A DNA stretch of 64,000 nt from assembly GCA_905221605.1 (NCBI GenBank), contig CAJNDS010000001.1, positions 3,243,749-3,307,748 on the forward strand. The letters are read 5' to 3'. Below are positions 9,448-19,500 of this stretch, piece by piece. The DNA comes from Symbiodinium natans (Eukaryota > Sar > Dinophyceae > Suessiales > Symbiodiniaceae). Each line of letters begins with the position of its first letter. The first letter of the stretch is position 1. The notes under the pieces are model-generated. The model was not told the origin of the DNA. It saw nothing but the letters and a program-made list of their open reading frames with translations, and ran no database searches. Both the position numbers and the translations under genes were made by a program.

Positions 9448-9866
9448 AACCCTAAACCCTAAACCCGAAACCCTAAACCCTAAACCCTAAACCCTAAACC
9501 CTAAACCCTAAACCCTAAACCCTAAACCCTCAAGGGATCACAACTCACGACCCCAAGCTTTACCACGGGCAGCAGAAAGACCGACTTGGCGGTTCATGGG
9601 TGTTAGGGTTTAGGGTTTAGGGTTTAGGGTTTAGGGTTTAGGGTTTAGGGTTTAGGGTTTAGGGTTTAGGGTTTAGGGTTTAGGGTTTAGGGTTTAGGGT
9701 TTAGGGTTTAGGGTTTAGGGTTTAGGGTTTAGGTGTTTAGGGGTTTAGGGGTTTAGGGTTTAGGGTTTAGGGTTTAGGGTTTAGGGTTTAGGGTTTAGGG
9801 TTTAGGGTTTAGGGTTTAGGGTTTTGGGGTTTGGGGTTTAGGGTTTAGGGTTTAGGGTTTAGGGGT
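9448..9866. repeat. Telomeric arrays C-type 9448-9532 and G-type 9603-9866
   Basis: The second array is about 36 units, among the longest here, with a short TTTAGGGG/TTTGGGG patch near 9735 and 9825. The 70 unique bases between the arrays could be an exon; no domain recognised. Confidence 0.95.
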
Positions 9867-10386
9867 AGCTGTATATTTGTCTATATATGTATATGTATAT
9901 ATCAATATGTATGTCTCTATATGTATGTCTATTTTATTGGGATAGAAGGAGGGTAGTATCACTAGTTTCAGGCTTATACTGTTTTGGGGGGTTGTTTCAA
10001 CCCTGCCCGTGACGCTGTTGCCGTAAACCCTCAGTATACACCCTAAAACTCTGAACCCCCTTAACCCTAATCCCCAAACCCAAAAACCCTAAACCCCCAA
10101 CCCAAAAACCCTAAACCCAAAACCCAGAAACCCTGAACCCAAAACCTTCGAGAAGACATCTTCGTATCGTGGCATGTGAGCCGAGGATGAAGTTCGGCTA
10201 CCCCAGGCCCGGCTGATTCGCCATTTATAGAGGTTAGTGGGGGTGCGGGCCTAAACCCTCAACCCTCAACCCTCAACCCTAAACCCTTGGCTTCACGAAC
10301 CCAGACACCATCTCCCGATAGCCCTTAAAGATCGGAAGCTGGGGTTTCAGTGGATCCTTGGCAGCTCAAACCCCAAGAGCCCCAAA
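9867..10386. other. AT-rich TATGTATA tract, then degenerate C-type units and unique sequence
   Basis: 9870-9930 is TATGTATATATC-rich. 10035-10150 and 10255-10290 hold decayed CCCTAAA and CCCTCAA units. No gene recognised. Confidence 0.5.
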
Positions 10387-10660
10387 GTTAGGGTTTAGGG
10401 TTTAGGGTTTAGGGTTTAGGGTTTAGGGTTTAGGGTTGAGGGTGTTCGCGGAATTGTCCAGCTCATACCAAGGGGCGGCCCGCGACACTACGAGCCATTG
10501 TGCCAGAAGTCCTAGAGGTCAAGAAGATTTCCTAAGCTTGGTCAGCTCACTTCATCCTACATGTACATGCCTAAAAACCAGATACTATAAACCCCAAAAC
10601 CTAAACCCTAAACCCTAAACCCCAAACCCTAAACCCCAAACCCTAAACCCTAAGCTCTAA
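10387..10660. repeat. Telomeric arrays G-type 10387-10438 and C-type 10597-10660
   Basis: The second mixes CCCTAAA with CCCCAAA. A 60-codon ORF spanning the interval is closed by the arrays and is not convincing. Confidence 0.85.
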
Positions 10661-10675
10661 GCTCGGTACTGGCAG

Positions 10676-10777
10676 GAGTGAGATTTACAGTCTGGACTTC
10701 TATCCCATCAACGAGGACATCAAAGCGCTAGTCGAGGCGCCTCTGCGAATTCGACTCCGGGCTGGGCGTATTCGAGG
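10676..10777 (+). CDS. Candidate exon followed by a telomeric-like GT donor
   Basis: After TGGCAG| the frame reads SEIYSLDFYPINEDIKALVE and then APLRIRLRAGRIR. It is protein-like, GC-rich and bounded by C-type (left) and G-type (right) arrays. The first GT at the right edge is GTTTGTTTAGGG, the start of the array itself. Parent gene unknown. Confidence 0.5.
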
Positions 10778-10783
10778 GTTTGT

Positions 10784-10855
10784 TTAGGGTTTAGGGTTTA
10801 GGGTTTAGGGTTTAGGGTTTAGGGTTTAGGGTTTAGGGTTTAGGGTTTGGGGTTT
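10784..10855 (+). repeat. G-type telomeric array
   Basis: Ten nearly perfect TTTAGGG units directly after a candidate exon. Confidence 0.95.
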
Positions 10856-10977
10856 AGGTCCACTAGATGGAAACCTGCTTGGCCGGAACTTCCCCCCAAC
10901 AAAGCCCGATCCGCAGCTTGACTGAATCCCAAGCACAAGACCCTAAACCCTAGAACCCTACAAACACTAGAAAGCTA

Positions 10978-11089
10978 GGACCGGTAGTAGGCCCATTTTC
11001 CTTATTTTAGGGTTGGGGTTCCCTAATAATCCCCTAAAAAAAGGAGGACCCTTTTTTTCCTAGGTTATTCCCGTTATTCCAGGGTCTAG
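10978..11089. mobile_element. Family B TIR element (B3)
   Basis: It starts GGACCGGTAGTAGGCCC and contains TTAGGGTTGGGGTTCCCTAATAATCCCC and CCTAGGTTATTCCC in two blocks, ending AGGGTCTAG. It resembles B1 closely in the first 60 bases. Confidence 0.65.
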
Positions 11090-11586
11090 AAACCCTAGTA
11101 ACCCTAGGCCCCCTTCTCTTTGGGGCTCTCGTTCTTATTCTGTCTCAGGCTTTCTGTGTGGGTTTTGGCCTCCTTGGCAAGCCCGCGAAAGAAAAGCAAG
11201 GCCCCTGCCTAAATGGACCCTGGAGTTGCTAAGGGGTTATAAGGCCGAAGGATCCTAGTCTTATATAAACCCTAATTAAACCCAAACCCGAAACCCTAAA
11301 CCCTAAACCATACTGCACTCATTCCAGGATTGATAGAGACTGAGCAGCTCACCTCGGTATTCTCCCGCCCTGGACACGCCTTCTTCTTTCACGGGGGCTG
11401 AGCCTGAACCCTACGGAGTTTAGTTCAGGGCTTAGGATTTCGGAATGAGGATTTAAGAAGGGTTTACGGCCTTTCGAGGAACCGGGGACGCTGAGCCTCA
11501 ACCCTAATTCCACCCTAAAGATTAAACCCTAAGGAGGAAGAACTGCACGTCTGACTTTGAGCTCGGCCAGCCGGGTTTAGGACCAT
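11090..11586. other. Unassigned spacer
   Basis: It contains scattered single CCCTAAA units (11270-11310) and no convincing frame. Probably intronic. Confidence 0.3.
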
Positions 11587-11711
11587 TACTACCAATTGCT
11601 TAAGAACCCCCAAAAAAGACTAACATTTCTTCCTTATAAGGGTATTGCAGGGATTGTTATTTATCTTTTTTTTTGGAGGGGGGGGGGGGGGGGTTCTTAA
11701 GCAAATAGTAG
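11587..11711. mobile_element. Family C TIR element (C1)
   Basis: It starts TACCAATTGCTTAAGAACCCC just inside the left end and finishes GGGTTCTTAAGCAAATAGTAG-like sequence, an inverted repeat of about 20 bases centred on TTAAG. The core CTTCCTTATAAGGGTATTGC is shared by all C copies. A 17-base G run abuts the right repeat. No ORF. Confidence 0.8.
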
Positions 11712-11765
11712 ACTATCAGAAATTCAGGGACTTCTGCCGCCGAAAAGGGTTTAGGGTTTGCCTGT

Positions 11766-11960
11766 TTAGGGCTTGCCCCCAAACCCTAAAACCTAAAATC
11801 CTGAAACCCTAAACCCTAAAACCCTAAACCCTAAAACCCTAAAAACCTAAACCCTAAACCCTAAAACCCTAAACCCCTAACCTCCTAAACCCCTAAACCC
11901 CTAAACCCCTAAACCCCAAAACCCTGAACCCTAAACCCTAAACCCCTAAACCCTAAACCC
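11766..11960 (-). repeat. Degenerate C-type telomeric array with AAACCCCT units
   Basis: Seven- and eight-base units (CCCTAAA, CCCTAAAA, CCCCTAAA) alternate over about 190 bases. Confidence 0.9.
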
Positions 11961-11978
11961 AACGGTGCGCAGCCGCAG

Positions 11979-12030
11979 GTTGCAGTGCGCGACGCGTCGA
12001 AGCGACAGGACCTGGGCCGGGATTTGGGTG
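11979..12030 (+). CDS. Candidate short exon
   Basis: After GCCGCAG| the frame reads VAVRDASKRQDLGRDL. It lies between a C-type array (left) and a G-type array (12042). No domain can be assigned. Confidence 0.4.
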
Positions 12031-12041
12031 TTTTTCTTTGG

Positions 12042-12424
12042 GTTTAGGGTTTAGGGTTTAGGGTTTAGGGTTTAGGGTTTAGGGTTTAGGGTTTGGGGTT
12101 TAGGCTTTAGGGTTTAGGCTTTAGGGTTTAGGGTTTAGGGTTTAGGCTTTAGGCTTTAGGCTTTAGGGTTTAGGGTTTAGGGTTAAGACTCGTACCCCTA
12201 AGGTTGTTCCCTCAACAGTTCCCCAGGGTCTAAGGTACGACCCCTAGAGTTTGGGGCTCGGGGGCCTGGATGTTCAATCTCATCCGGTATAGGGTTTAAT
12301 TAGGGTTAGGGTTTAGGGTTTAGGGTTTAGGGTTTAGGGTTTAGGGTTTAGGGTTTAGGGTTTAGGGTTTAGGGTTTAGGGTTTAGGGTTTAGGGTTTAG
12401 GGTTTAGGGTTTAGGGTTTAGGGT
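12042..12424 (+). repeat. G-type telomeric arrays 12042-12185 and 12296-12424
   Basis: The first has a patch of TTTAGGC variants (12100-12165). The second is 18 perfect units. Confidence 0.95.
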
Positions 12425-12753
12425 ACCCTTACTTCACATCAAACAGTGCCCATCTCTGGATCAGTGAGTTTGTAAGCTGGTCGGGGACGTGCCCGGTTCC
12501 CGCCTGTTGGTGACGGAAGTTGTATGGGTCAGGCAGGTCTTTTGTGTGCAATCAATGCCAATTTCTGCGTCTCAGCTTAAACGTTTCATGGAATACGCAG
12601 AACATGCGGATGAACCGACTGTTTTTGCTAGACGCGAAGCCCTAAACCCTAAACCGCCTGAACCCTAAAACCCTGCACCCTCAACGAAGGAAACAAAATT
12701 CTTCCAGTGCCCTTGCCCTTTCAAGAGCGTTCCAGGCTAGACTCTTTGGTTGT
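12425..12753. other. Unique spacer with a decayed C-type patch (12640-12685)
   Basis: No recognised exon or element in about 330 bases. Confidence 0.3.
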
Positions 12754-13027
12754 TTAGGGTTTAGGGTTCAGGGTTCAGGGTTCAGGGTTTAGGGTTTAGG
12801 GTTTAGGGTTTAGGGTTTAGGGTTTAGGGTTTAGGTCCTGAAGAGTGCACCTCATGCGAAAGTTCTCCAAGTAGGGTTTAGGGTTTAGGGCTTGTAGGTG
12901 ACGAGATGTTTGAGGTTGGAGCTCTGACACCAATGCGCTGTTGCAAGGGTTTAGGGTTTAGGGTTTAGGGTTTAGGGTTTAGGGTTTAGGGTTTAGGGTT
13001 TAGGGTTTAGGGTTTAGGGTTTAGGGC
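12754..13027 (+). repeat. G-type arrays 12754-12836, 12873-12893 and 12948-13027
   Basis: The first begins with TTCAGGG variants. The last is 11 perfect units and ends 14 bases before an exon acceptor. Confidence 0.9.
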
Positions 13028-13041
13028 TACTAATGTCACAG

Positions 13042-13093
13042 GATGTGGAGCAAAAGCTGCGGCAGTTTCGGCGGCTCTCTGAGGCCTCTCGGA
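13042..13093 (+). CDS. Candidate exon, possibly the N-terminus of the CRAL-TRIO gene
   Basis: After GTCACAG| the frame reads DVEQKLRQFRRLSEASRI. A Leu/Arg helix of this kind precedes the D-x-x-L-L-R-F-L motif in CRAL-TRIO N-terminal domains, and that motif is found in the next recognised exons. The link to the downstream exons is inference. Confidence 0.4.
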
Positions 13094-13281
13094 TTTGAGC
13101 GATGTCCCAGGCCTCGATCATATCAACCTACCCTCCTTGCCACCCATATAAAAGCACAGGGAAACTATGTTACAACCTTGTTTAGGGCACTTTTGTCACC
13201 CTACTTTCTTCTGGGCATCCGCTGCTTGTGTGCGGCATGTGACACTGAAGAAGACCGCAAGAAAGTGAACTGATGAAAGTC

Positions 13282-13335
13282 CCCAAACCCTGAACCCTGA
13301 ACCCTGAACCCTAAACCCTAACCCCTAAACCCCCC
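13282..13335 (-). repeat. C-type array with CCCTGAA variants
   Basis: Seven units, the first three CCCTGAA. Confidence 0.85.
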
Positions 13336-13465
13336 TTTTCTATGCCCCCTGCCGACACAAGCCCTCTCCTGACTGGTGGCCATCAAAGGCTGGCACTTGG
13401 AGCGGCGGAAGTCCTCGCCATATAGTGCCCCCCAAAGCATCCTTTCAGGCCCCCCCCCCCCCCCA

Positions 13466-13604
13466 GGTCTCAGGGTAGCTTCATGGTCCCTCAATATGGT
13501 CCCTTACCCTTGGGTTGTGCGGGGTATGAAAGGGGTTAATATATAAGGGGTCCCCTTTTGAAGGGCCCAAATTAAGGGACCATGTAACTATACCCCAAGA
13601 CTGA
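13466..13604. mobile_element. Family G TIR element (G1)
   Basis: The left end has CTCAGGGTAGCTTCATGG and the right end CCATGTAACTATACCCCAAG, an imperfect inverted repeat. It shares TTGGGTTGTG...GGGTAT and CCCTTTTGAAGGGCCC with the copy at 43191-43369. A C run of 14 bases precedes it. Confidence 0.65.
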
Positions 13605-14014
13605 GCCACGAACTCGTTTCGGGTTGAGGGCAGAAAGCAAGAACTCTGCACCCTCCACTCCCTCAGCCCATACTCAGATGTCCCACACCCCTTGTGCCAA
13701 CCCCTGAACCTTCGTAGACAAAAGTAGCATTGGGGGTTTCCTAGAGGTACCTATAGATGATTGTTGTGGTCCTTAGAAGTGAAATTTGGGGTAGATACGG
13801 GGTAGATATGGGGTACCCCATATTTTGGGAAGTGCCCGTGTAAGTCGTGCATTCCACTGCTGTAGACGAGTAGTTTTCTCCGGACCTGGACAAGTTGGCC
13901 CACTTGGCGGGTTACGGGTGCCTCCTGACTGAGAGCAGAGCCAGATGTGGGTGCAGTTACCCAACTTTTGCCCCCACAACCCAAGCTTTAGACCCTAAAC
14001 AAACAAACCCCCAC
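13605..14014. other. Unassigned spacer
   Basis: Two overlapping minus-strand ORFs (68 and 77 codons) cover 13751-13984 without motif support. A short tandem repeat GGGTAGATACGGGGTAGATATG lies near 13790. Probably intronic. Confidence 0.3.
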
Positions 14015-14118
14015 CCCTAAACCCTAAACCCTAAACCCTAAACCCTAAACCCTAAACCCTAAACCCTAAACCCTAAACCCTAAACCCTAAACCCTAAACC
14101 CTAAACCCTAAGCCCTTC
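14015..14118 (-). repeat. C-type telomeric array, about 14 units
   Basis: Nearly perfect CCCTAAA units ending 27 bases before the exon at 14146. Confidence 0.95.
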
Positions 14119-14145
14119 TCCCTAAAACTTCAAGAAACATCCTAG

Positions 14146-17100
14146 GATCTGCCGGGCTCTGGTTGGGTGCAGCCCAAAGACCCTCGCGTCTTGCTGAGGC
14201 CGCTGCGGCTTCGGGGTTAGGGGTTCGGGGTTAGGGGTTAGGGGTTAGGGTTTAGGGTTTGGGGTTTAGGGTTTAGGGGTGGGGGTTGTTAGGACTTACA
14301 GGGTTCCATGCTAGCTGCGTGGCACTTGTATGGGTTTAGGGCAGCCCTAAACCGGGGCTTATGAGCTCAGCAACTAAGGCACCGACCCTGAACCAATCCC
14401 TACCTAGAGCAACCGATACACCCTTGTTGACAAAGGAGAATGTACCAGAGTTGTTGATCATTTTTCTAAACCCTAAACCCTAAACCCTAAACCCTAAACC
14501 CTAAAAACCTTAAACCGCAAACCCAAAAAACCCTAAACCTTATAAACCCTTATAGATGGGCTACTCTTGGCAACCCAACAGCCCCTTAGCACTATGGCCC
14601 CCTCTCTCTCTTTTCCCCCCTGCCCGCGGGAGATTTTCCCAACTTTCCCCCTAAGCCCGGCCTCAAACCCTCAACATCCTACAGGTAGGCCCTTTGGAGT
14701 TGTTTTTTGGTGCAATGCCCTTCTCTTGTCATTGGGCTGAAGCAGATCAACTGTAAGAGATTCTTCTCAGAAGACTTGTAAGGGTGAGCCAAGCATCCTC
14801 TCCCCCCCATTACCAACCCTGTACTGTCGGAGTAATTACATGGACTACAACAGTTCCCCCCCCCCCCCCCGGCGGCAGGTTTTTGCGATTTTGTTTTGTA
14901 GGCCCTTGGATACTGTCTATTTTCCTTTCTTTGGGTTATGAGGATCATATTCAGGATGTCTTTTCAGAATCCCTAATCCCTAAACCCTAAACCCTAAACC
15001 CTAAACCAAGGGGGCCAACCTAGCTTCTGCGAGTCCGAGTCGGGAGGTTCCTCCTGGCACGGCAGTGCAACGTGGAGCGCGCAGCTCGACGCCAACCACG
15101 GTGGAACCCCGGGGCCTCAATAGGGTTTAGGGTTTAGGGTTTAGGGTTTAGGGTTTAGGGTTTAGGGTTTAGGGTTTAGGGTTTAGGGTTTAGGGTTTAG
15201 GGTTTAGGGTTTAGGCAGCAGTGAGTGCTTTTTGACATGCCACCTCGAGCAACCTCTATATGGGGCTGGGAGTGGGGTTGGCTCCCAAAAGTAGGGCACA
15301 CTTTTCGAGGGTTCCTTTTGGAGCCCTTTACGGTTCGAAGGGAGTTTAGGTTTTTGGGGGATTGGGGTTTAGCTGAGGGTTTTGGGGATTAGGGTTTTGG
15401 GTTTCGGGGCCCAAAAATAATCAAGCGCTATCCGAGGCACCCACAGACTCCAATTAGAAAGCAACATTCCTGCAATCATACGCCGGATCCAAGCTGTGGT
15501 TTCAGGAATGTTCCCGCAACTCCGGGATATGGAAGCCCTTAACTTGGGATGTTCCCCCCTATACCAACAGTCCTTAATCGGGATTTTCATAAAGGGGAGG
15601 GGGGGGGGGGGTACTCTAGTCCCTATTGAGGCCTGTTAGTATAGGGAGGAACATCCCAACCCAAAGGTCTAACCCCCAACCCGGCACCCTAAGCCGGCAG
15701 GCCTTCCAGATGCTTCAGTCCGTGCTCACCTGGCGGCAGCAAAACGGCGCCACCAGCTGCAAGCGGGATGGCTCGGGTTTGGGGCTTGGAGCTCAGGGCT
15801 TGGGCTCACAGAGGCCCTATTTCCCACAAGCCCTCACCACCCTAAGCACTCAAACCCTAAACCCTAAAGAACCCTAAACCCCTAAACCCCAAAACCCCAA
15901 AACCCCTAAACCATAAACCCTTCTCCCTAAACCCTAAACCCTAAACCCGAAACCTGTTTGATTGCAGCCAAGGTGCTGCCAACGCCCTCCCTCTGTGGAA
16001 CAAGGCCTTGGCTTTCGGAGTTGGGGTTTTTCTCGTGTGCCAAGCGCCTAAACCCTAAACCCTAAACCCTAAACCCTAAACCCTAAACCCTAAACCCTAG
16101 GGTTGAACCCGAAACCCTAAACCTAGATTTCTGGACTCCAAGAAGCAAGTCGCACAACAAGCCGAGAAGACAACAAGAACCCTACGCTGCGGCCTTAAGC
16201 TGCCTCACAGCCATCTGGAGAGTGGTTCTCTCAATCCCTAAACCCTAAACCCTAAACCCTACACCCTAAGCCCTAAACCCTACTACACTCCCGAACCTAA
16301 ACGCCGTTGTGCCAGATGCTCCATAACACGGCCTGTTGACACCCTCTAAACCCGTAATACAGGGCTCGGAATAACTACGAATAGTCTTCCCGTAAACCCC
16401 CCCTCAAAACAAAAAAACAAATCTAATTATCAAGGCCCCTATAGTAGTTTTCTAAAATTCTAGATTCCCTTTTGGGCCACCGTTTTTGTACGGCACTTTG
16501 TAAGAAAGGGTAAACAAAAAAGGGGGACCTTAGTGCATTTTGCGGCACCTTGTTTCAAAAACGGGGATCTTCGTTTAGAGAACTAAAAAACCTAAATCCT
16601 AAACCCTGAATCCTAGCCTCTGTGGTGCTTTACTGTAACTTTAGATCCTTAGCCTTTTGGGTTTTATTGCGTTTCTTAAACAGGCAGCTAAAAATTAGAT
16701 TTATAGCTACCCTGCTAAGAGTGCAGCCAAGAAACCGTAAATACTAAGCCCGGCCCTAAATCCTTATCAGGTGAAGCACGAGAGGTTTGACTTCTACTGG
16801 AAGTCTTTTGGTTGTACCGGCCTCGACCGCGACGGAGATCCGGTGGTCTTCGAGAGGCCGCCCCACTTGAGGTTTCAGGTTTAGAGTGTGAGGTTTAGGG
16901 TTTTGGGTTTTGGGCGTCCCGCCACGCAGCGGCAGCACATGCTGTGTGAAATGGCGCCCGACACAGGCGGGTGCGGCGGGTTCCCTCGCCCCCCCCTTCC
17001 CTCCCCTACCCCCCTGCAGTTACGCGAATGTATTGACCAAGACCACCTTGGGGGGAGTGCTGGTTCCTTTCTAGTCATTGCACGTATACTGTATGTATCA

Positions 17101-18976
17101 TTATTCTTAGCAGGAAATGAGGGGATTAGGGCCCTATATATACCCTTTAAAGGATTACTTACATAGGGTACCTCATTCACCATTCCCTACTAACCAACAG
17201 TAAGTATTGTGGTCATGAGGGCATGAAAAGTTTTTCCTCTTTCTATACCATGATGATGCCGTGAACAGTTTAATTCTTTCACATCCCCAGGTTTCATCTA
17301 GGGGAAAGTAGCAAAGTGCCCCCCCCCCTCCCTCCCCCCTAAACCCTAAACGCCCTAAACCCTAAACCCTAATCCCTAAACCCCAAACCCTAAACCCTAA
17401 ACCCTTCGGAGCCGAAAGAGCTCCTCCCTGCAGGGTTGGGCAGCTGGACGTGCCCGGCCTCGTGAAGTGCCATCCGGATTTTATCCGGCAACACTGCATC
17501 TACAATGTTGCCTGGCCTGCGCGCGGTTTACGGTTTAGGGTTTGGGGTTCAGGGTTCAGGGGAGAGGGTGCAGGGCCTCCAATGTGGAGTTCTTGGGCGT
17601 TGTCAGAGATGTTCAAGGGTCTCTTGAAGCCAATCTCCCAGGCCGAGTGTGTCTTCTCCAGCTTGGAGATACTGAGACGGCGGTGCCTCAAGCAGGATAG
17701 CCACCGTGGCTTCCAATGCACAGTGGTTGTCGACATGACAGGGCTCAACCTCTCGTTCATGGATCGACATGCTCTCACACTGTGCCCTGGCGGATTTAGC
17801 TGGTGTCTCTGTGTAGGACCATTAAGACCCCAAAGCCCCAACAAGCACCTAAACAAGACCAACAAGCACCTCAAAATGTCAAGGGGTTTGCACAACTACG
17901 AAGGTTGCATCCCTCAGCAATTCGCAATTCTGCGCTGAGGTGCCAACTGGTGTCACGCGTGGAGGCCGACAACTACCCTGAAGCACTGAAGCGGGTGACT
18001 TGGGAGGGTTGAGGTTTTAGGGTTAGGTCTTCGGGGGGGCTTAGGGCTCATTTTGTCTTAATGTGGTTTGTGGCCTTGGTTTGTGGGATCCCTTGTAAAA
18101 GCAAGCAACACCCTCCCCTCCCCTCTCTCAAAAAGAAACAAAACAAGAGAAAATAAGAGAGAGAGAGAGGGGCATGATATGGTTGCTGGGCTACCCAGGT
18201 TATTAGGGTATAGGGTCTAGGGTTACCCGAACCTAAACCCTAAACCCTAAACCCTAAACTCAGGTTATTGTGGTCCGTGCGCCCTGGATCTTCCCTGCGA
18301 TCTGGCAGATTTGCAAGCCTTTCTTCGATAAGGGCACGCTGGAGAAAGTGAGCATCCGGGTATGACCTTGGGACATTGTGTATTTCCCCAGTTTGTGTTT
18401 AGGATTTAGGATGTAGGATTTAGGGCTTAGGGCTTAAGGCTTAAGGGCTTATAGGGCTTAGGGCTTAGGGTTTGGGTGGCTGACATTTAGGAGGTTTTTT
18501 TTGAAGATTCAAAGAGCCAAGCTAGGCATCGTAAAGGAGAGCGAGATGACAGAAGTTTTGCTGAGACACATCCCTGTGGAGAATGTGCCAAAGGCCTGAT
18601 TGAGGGATAGGGTTTGGGGTTTAGGGTTGAGGGTTTAGGGTTTAGGTTTTAGGGTTGAGGGTTTAAGGCCTGACTCAGGGCTTGTATCCTCCCTCCCCCA
18701 TCACGCTAACCCAAGCCCTAAAGCCCAAGCTGAAAAGCTTCGAATGCCTCTTCCTAGGTTCTCCTCCAAAAACCCGGAACCTCAACTTCGAGGGTTAGGT
18801 TGCGATTGTGTTTACGGTTTTATGTTTCGGGTTTGGGGGTTTGGGGGTTGCCCTGAAAGTTGCAGGCACTCGGCGGGAGGCTGGTCTCTGGCAGAGGCGA
18901 TGACTACTGCTCCACCATCATTGCTCCAGGTGGAAAGATTCCTGAGGACATCATCGCCATGACCCATTCGACATAA
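14146..18976 (+). CDS. CRAL-TRIO (Sec14-like) domain protein, multi-exon
   Basis: Joined exons: 14146-14198, 15047-15080, 15701 to about 15772, 16771-16871, 17434-17509, 17642-17781, 17940-17994, 18264-18359, 18507-18593, 18866-18976 (TAA). Phases agree at every junction except the undetermined 3' end of the third exon. The N-terminal domain shows DPRVLLR|FLLARQCNVER|A and MLQSVLTWRQQN. The lipid-binding domain shows GCTGLDRDGDPVVFER, GQLDVPGL, VVVDMTGLNLS, DNYPEALKRV|IVVRAPWIF, LLRHIPVENVPK|ALGG and IIAPGGKIP, in the order usual for Sec14 proteins. Members bind or exchange phosphoinositides or other lipids between membranes. Donors are GC, GC, unknown, GT, GC, GT, GT, GT, GC. An upstream start exon was not found (perhaps 13042). 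The fold call is strong; the substrate is unknown. Confidence 0.85.
14199..15046 (+). other. CRAL-TRIO intron (GC-AG) with G and C telomeric arrays
   Basis: It starts GCCGCTGC and ends GGGAG. It contains G-type variants (14217-14280), C-type (14467-14510 and 14979-15006) and a 14-base C run near 14858. No element ends recognised in the core. Confidence 0.7.
15081..15700 (+). other. CRAL-TRIO intron (GC-AG) with a 13-unit G-type array and element H1
   Basis: It starts GCAGCTCG and ends CCGGCAG. The G-type array covers 15122-15213 and degenerate G units 15350-15410. Element H1 is at 15543-15660. Confidence 0.7.
15543..15660. mobile_element. Family H TIR element (H1)
   Basis: It starts CTTGGGATGTTCCCCCCTAT and ends ATAGGGAGGAACATCCCAA, a strong inverted repeat. 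CCAACAGTCCTTAAT is in the left arm and GGCCTGTTAGTATAGG in the right. A 13-base G run interrupts the core. Other copies: 45662-45759 and about 59969-60058. Confidence 0.8.
15773..16770 (+). other. CRAL-TRIO intron with three C-type arrays and element E1
   Basis: It ends CTTATCAG|GTG. C-type arrays lie at about 15855-15955, 16047-16120 and 16233-16285. An AT-richer inverted-repeat-like stretch occupies 16395-16580 (TCCCTTTTGGGCC... CGGCACCTTG). Element E1 fills 16618-16731. The donor was not fixed. Confidence 0.6.
16618..16731. mobile_element. Family E element (E1)
   Basis: It starts CTCTGTGGTGCTTTACTG and ends GCTAAGAGTGCAGCCAAG. TTAGATCCTTAGCCTTTTGGG is split over its core, followed by GGCAGCTA. 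The terminal inverted repeat is weaker than in families A, D or H, but ends and length recur in E2-E5. Confidence 0.7.
16872..17433 (+). other. CRAL-TRIO intron (GT-AG) with element I2
   Basis: It starts GTTTCAGG and ends CCTGCAG. It holds a short G-type patch at its donor end, element I2 (17109-17191) and a C-type array (17336-17405) at its acceptor end. Confidence 0.75.
17109..17191. mobile_element. Family I TIR element (I2)
   Basis: It starts TAGCAGGAAATGAGGGGATT and ends CACCATTCCCTACTA. The core GGGCCCTATATATACCC and TACTTACATAGGG corresponds to I1 read in the other direction. Confidence 0.6.
17510..17641 (+). other. CRAL-TRIO intron, 132 bases (GC-AG), with decayed G-type repeat
   Basis: It starts GCCTGG and ends TCCCAG; the next exon begins GCC, so the first three bases are repeated at both ends. 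TTTACGG, TTTAGGG and TTCAGGG units occupy 17524-17567. Confidence 0.8.
17782..17939 (+). mobile_element. CRAL-TRIO intron, 158 bases (GT-AG), with perfect 5-base direct repeat GTGCC
   Basis: GTGCC occurs at 17782-17786 and 17940-17944. Removing either copy plus the core joins L-T-L-C-Q-L-V in frame. The core has an 18-base repeat (AACAAGCACCT twice) but no telomeric units, so it shows the direct-repeat signature without an array. Confidence 0.8.
17995..18263 (+). other. CRAL-TRIO intron (GT-AG) with an A-element 3' end and C-type repeat
   Basis: It contains GGTTGCTGGGCTACCCAG (18181-18198), matching the family A right end, then GTTATTAGGGTATAGGG, then four CCCTAAA units, and ends CTCAG|GTTATT. 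The 6-mer GTTATT is therefore at both edges of the telomeric patch (18199-18204 and 18264-18269). Confidence 0.7.
18360..18506 (+). other. CRAL-TRIO intron (GT-AG) with decayed G-type repeat
   Basis: It starts GTATGACC and ends in T8-GAAG, a good pyrimidine tract. TTTAGGA and CTTAGGG units fill 18398-18475. Confidence 0.65.
18594..18865 (+). other. CRAL-TRIO last intron (GC-AG)
   Basis: It starts GCCTGATT and ends GTTGCAG. Degenerate G-type units lie at 18605-18665. Splicing gives VPK|ALGG, the conserved Gly-Gly region of the family. Confidence 0.75.
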
Positions 18977-19097
18977 GCTGTTTTCACTGGGTTGCCCTAC
19001 ATGAGTCGGAGAGCCCTTGAAAAATGTATCCACACACGTAGAGTTGCAATGTAGGACAACCCCCCATCTAGCTCGTGAGTTGTAGGGGCGGCACTGA

Positions 19098-19190
19098 AGT
19101 CTGTGGTGCTTTGCTGTAATTAACTTTAGATCCTTAGCCTTTTGGGGCTTCTTGGGTTTCTTCATAAGGCAGCCAAAAACTACATTGAGG
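19098..19190. mobile_element. Family E element, 3' truncated (E2)
   Basis: It begins GTCTGTGGTGCTTTGCTG and follows E1 to AAGGCAGCCAAAAACTA, then stops. Eight bases later a C-type patch (19195-19220) starts, with no GCAGCCAAG end. Confidence 0.65.
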
Positions 19191-19338
19191 ACCCTAGACC
19201 CTATACCCTAAACCCTAAAGTCTGCTAAGTTGTCGAAAGCCCCCCCACTGCTAGAGTTATGCCTTCGAGTCCGATTCTGCTGAGCACCCAGACTCGGTGC
19301 ACCGACACTTATAGCCCCCCTTAGGAACTGTTTTTGTT

Positions 19339-19500
19339 ATACATACATACATACATACATACATACATACATACATACATACATACATACATACATACAT
19401 ACATACATACATACATACATACATACACACATACATACATACATATATACATATATACATATGTACACATATAATATATATATATATATATATTAAATAT
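19339..19500. repeat. (ATAC)n microsatellite and flanking TATATA
   Basis: About 28 ATAC units, then TATATACATA and (TA)n to 19495. The minus-strand Tyr/Val/Cys/Met ORF over it is an artefact. Confidence 0.98.

Noticed and set aside
9603-9866. True chromosome end
   Set aside because: Arrays of both orientations occur over almost the whole window with genes between them, so these are interstitial repeats, not a terminus.
19257-19460. 67-codon Tyr/Val/Cys/Met ORF
   Set aside because: Translation of an (ATAC)n repeat.
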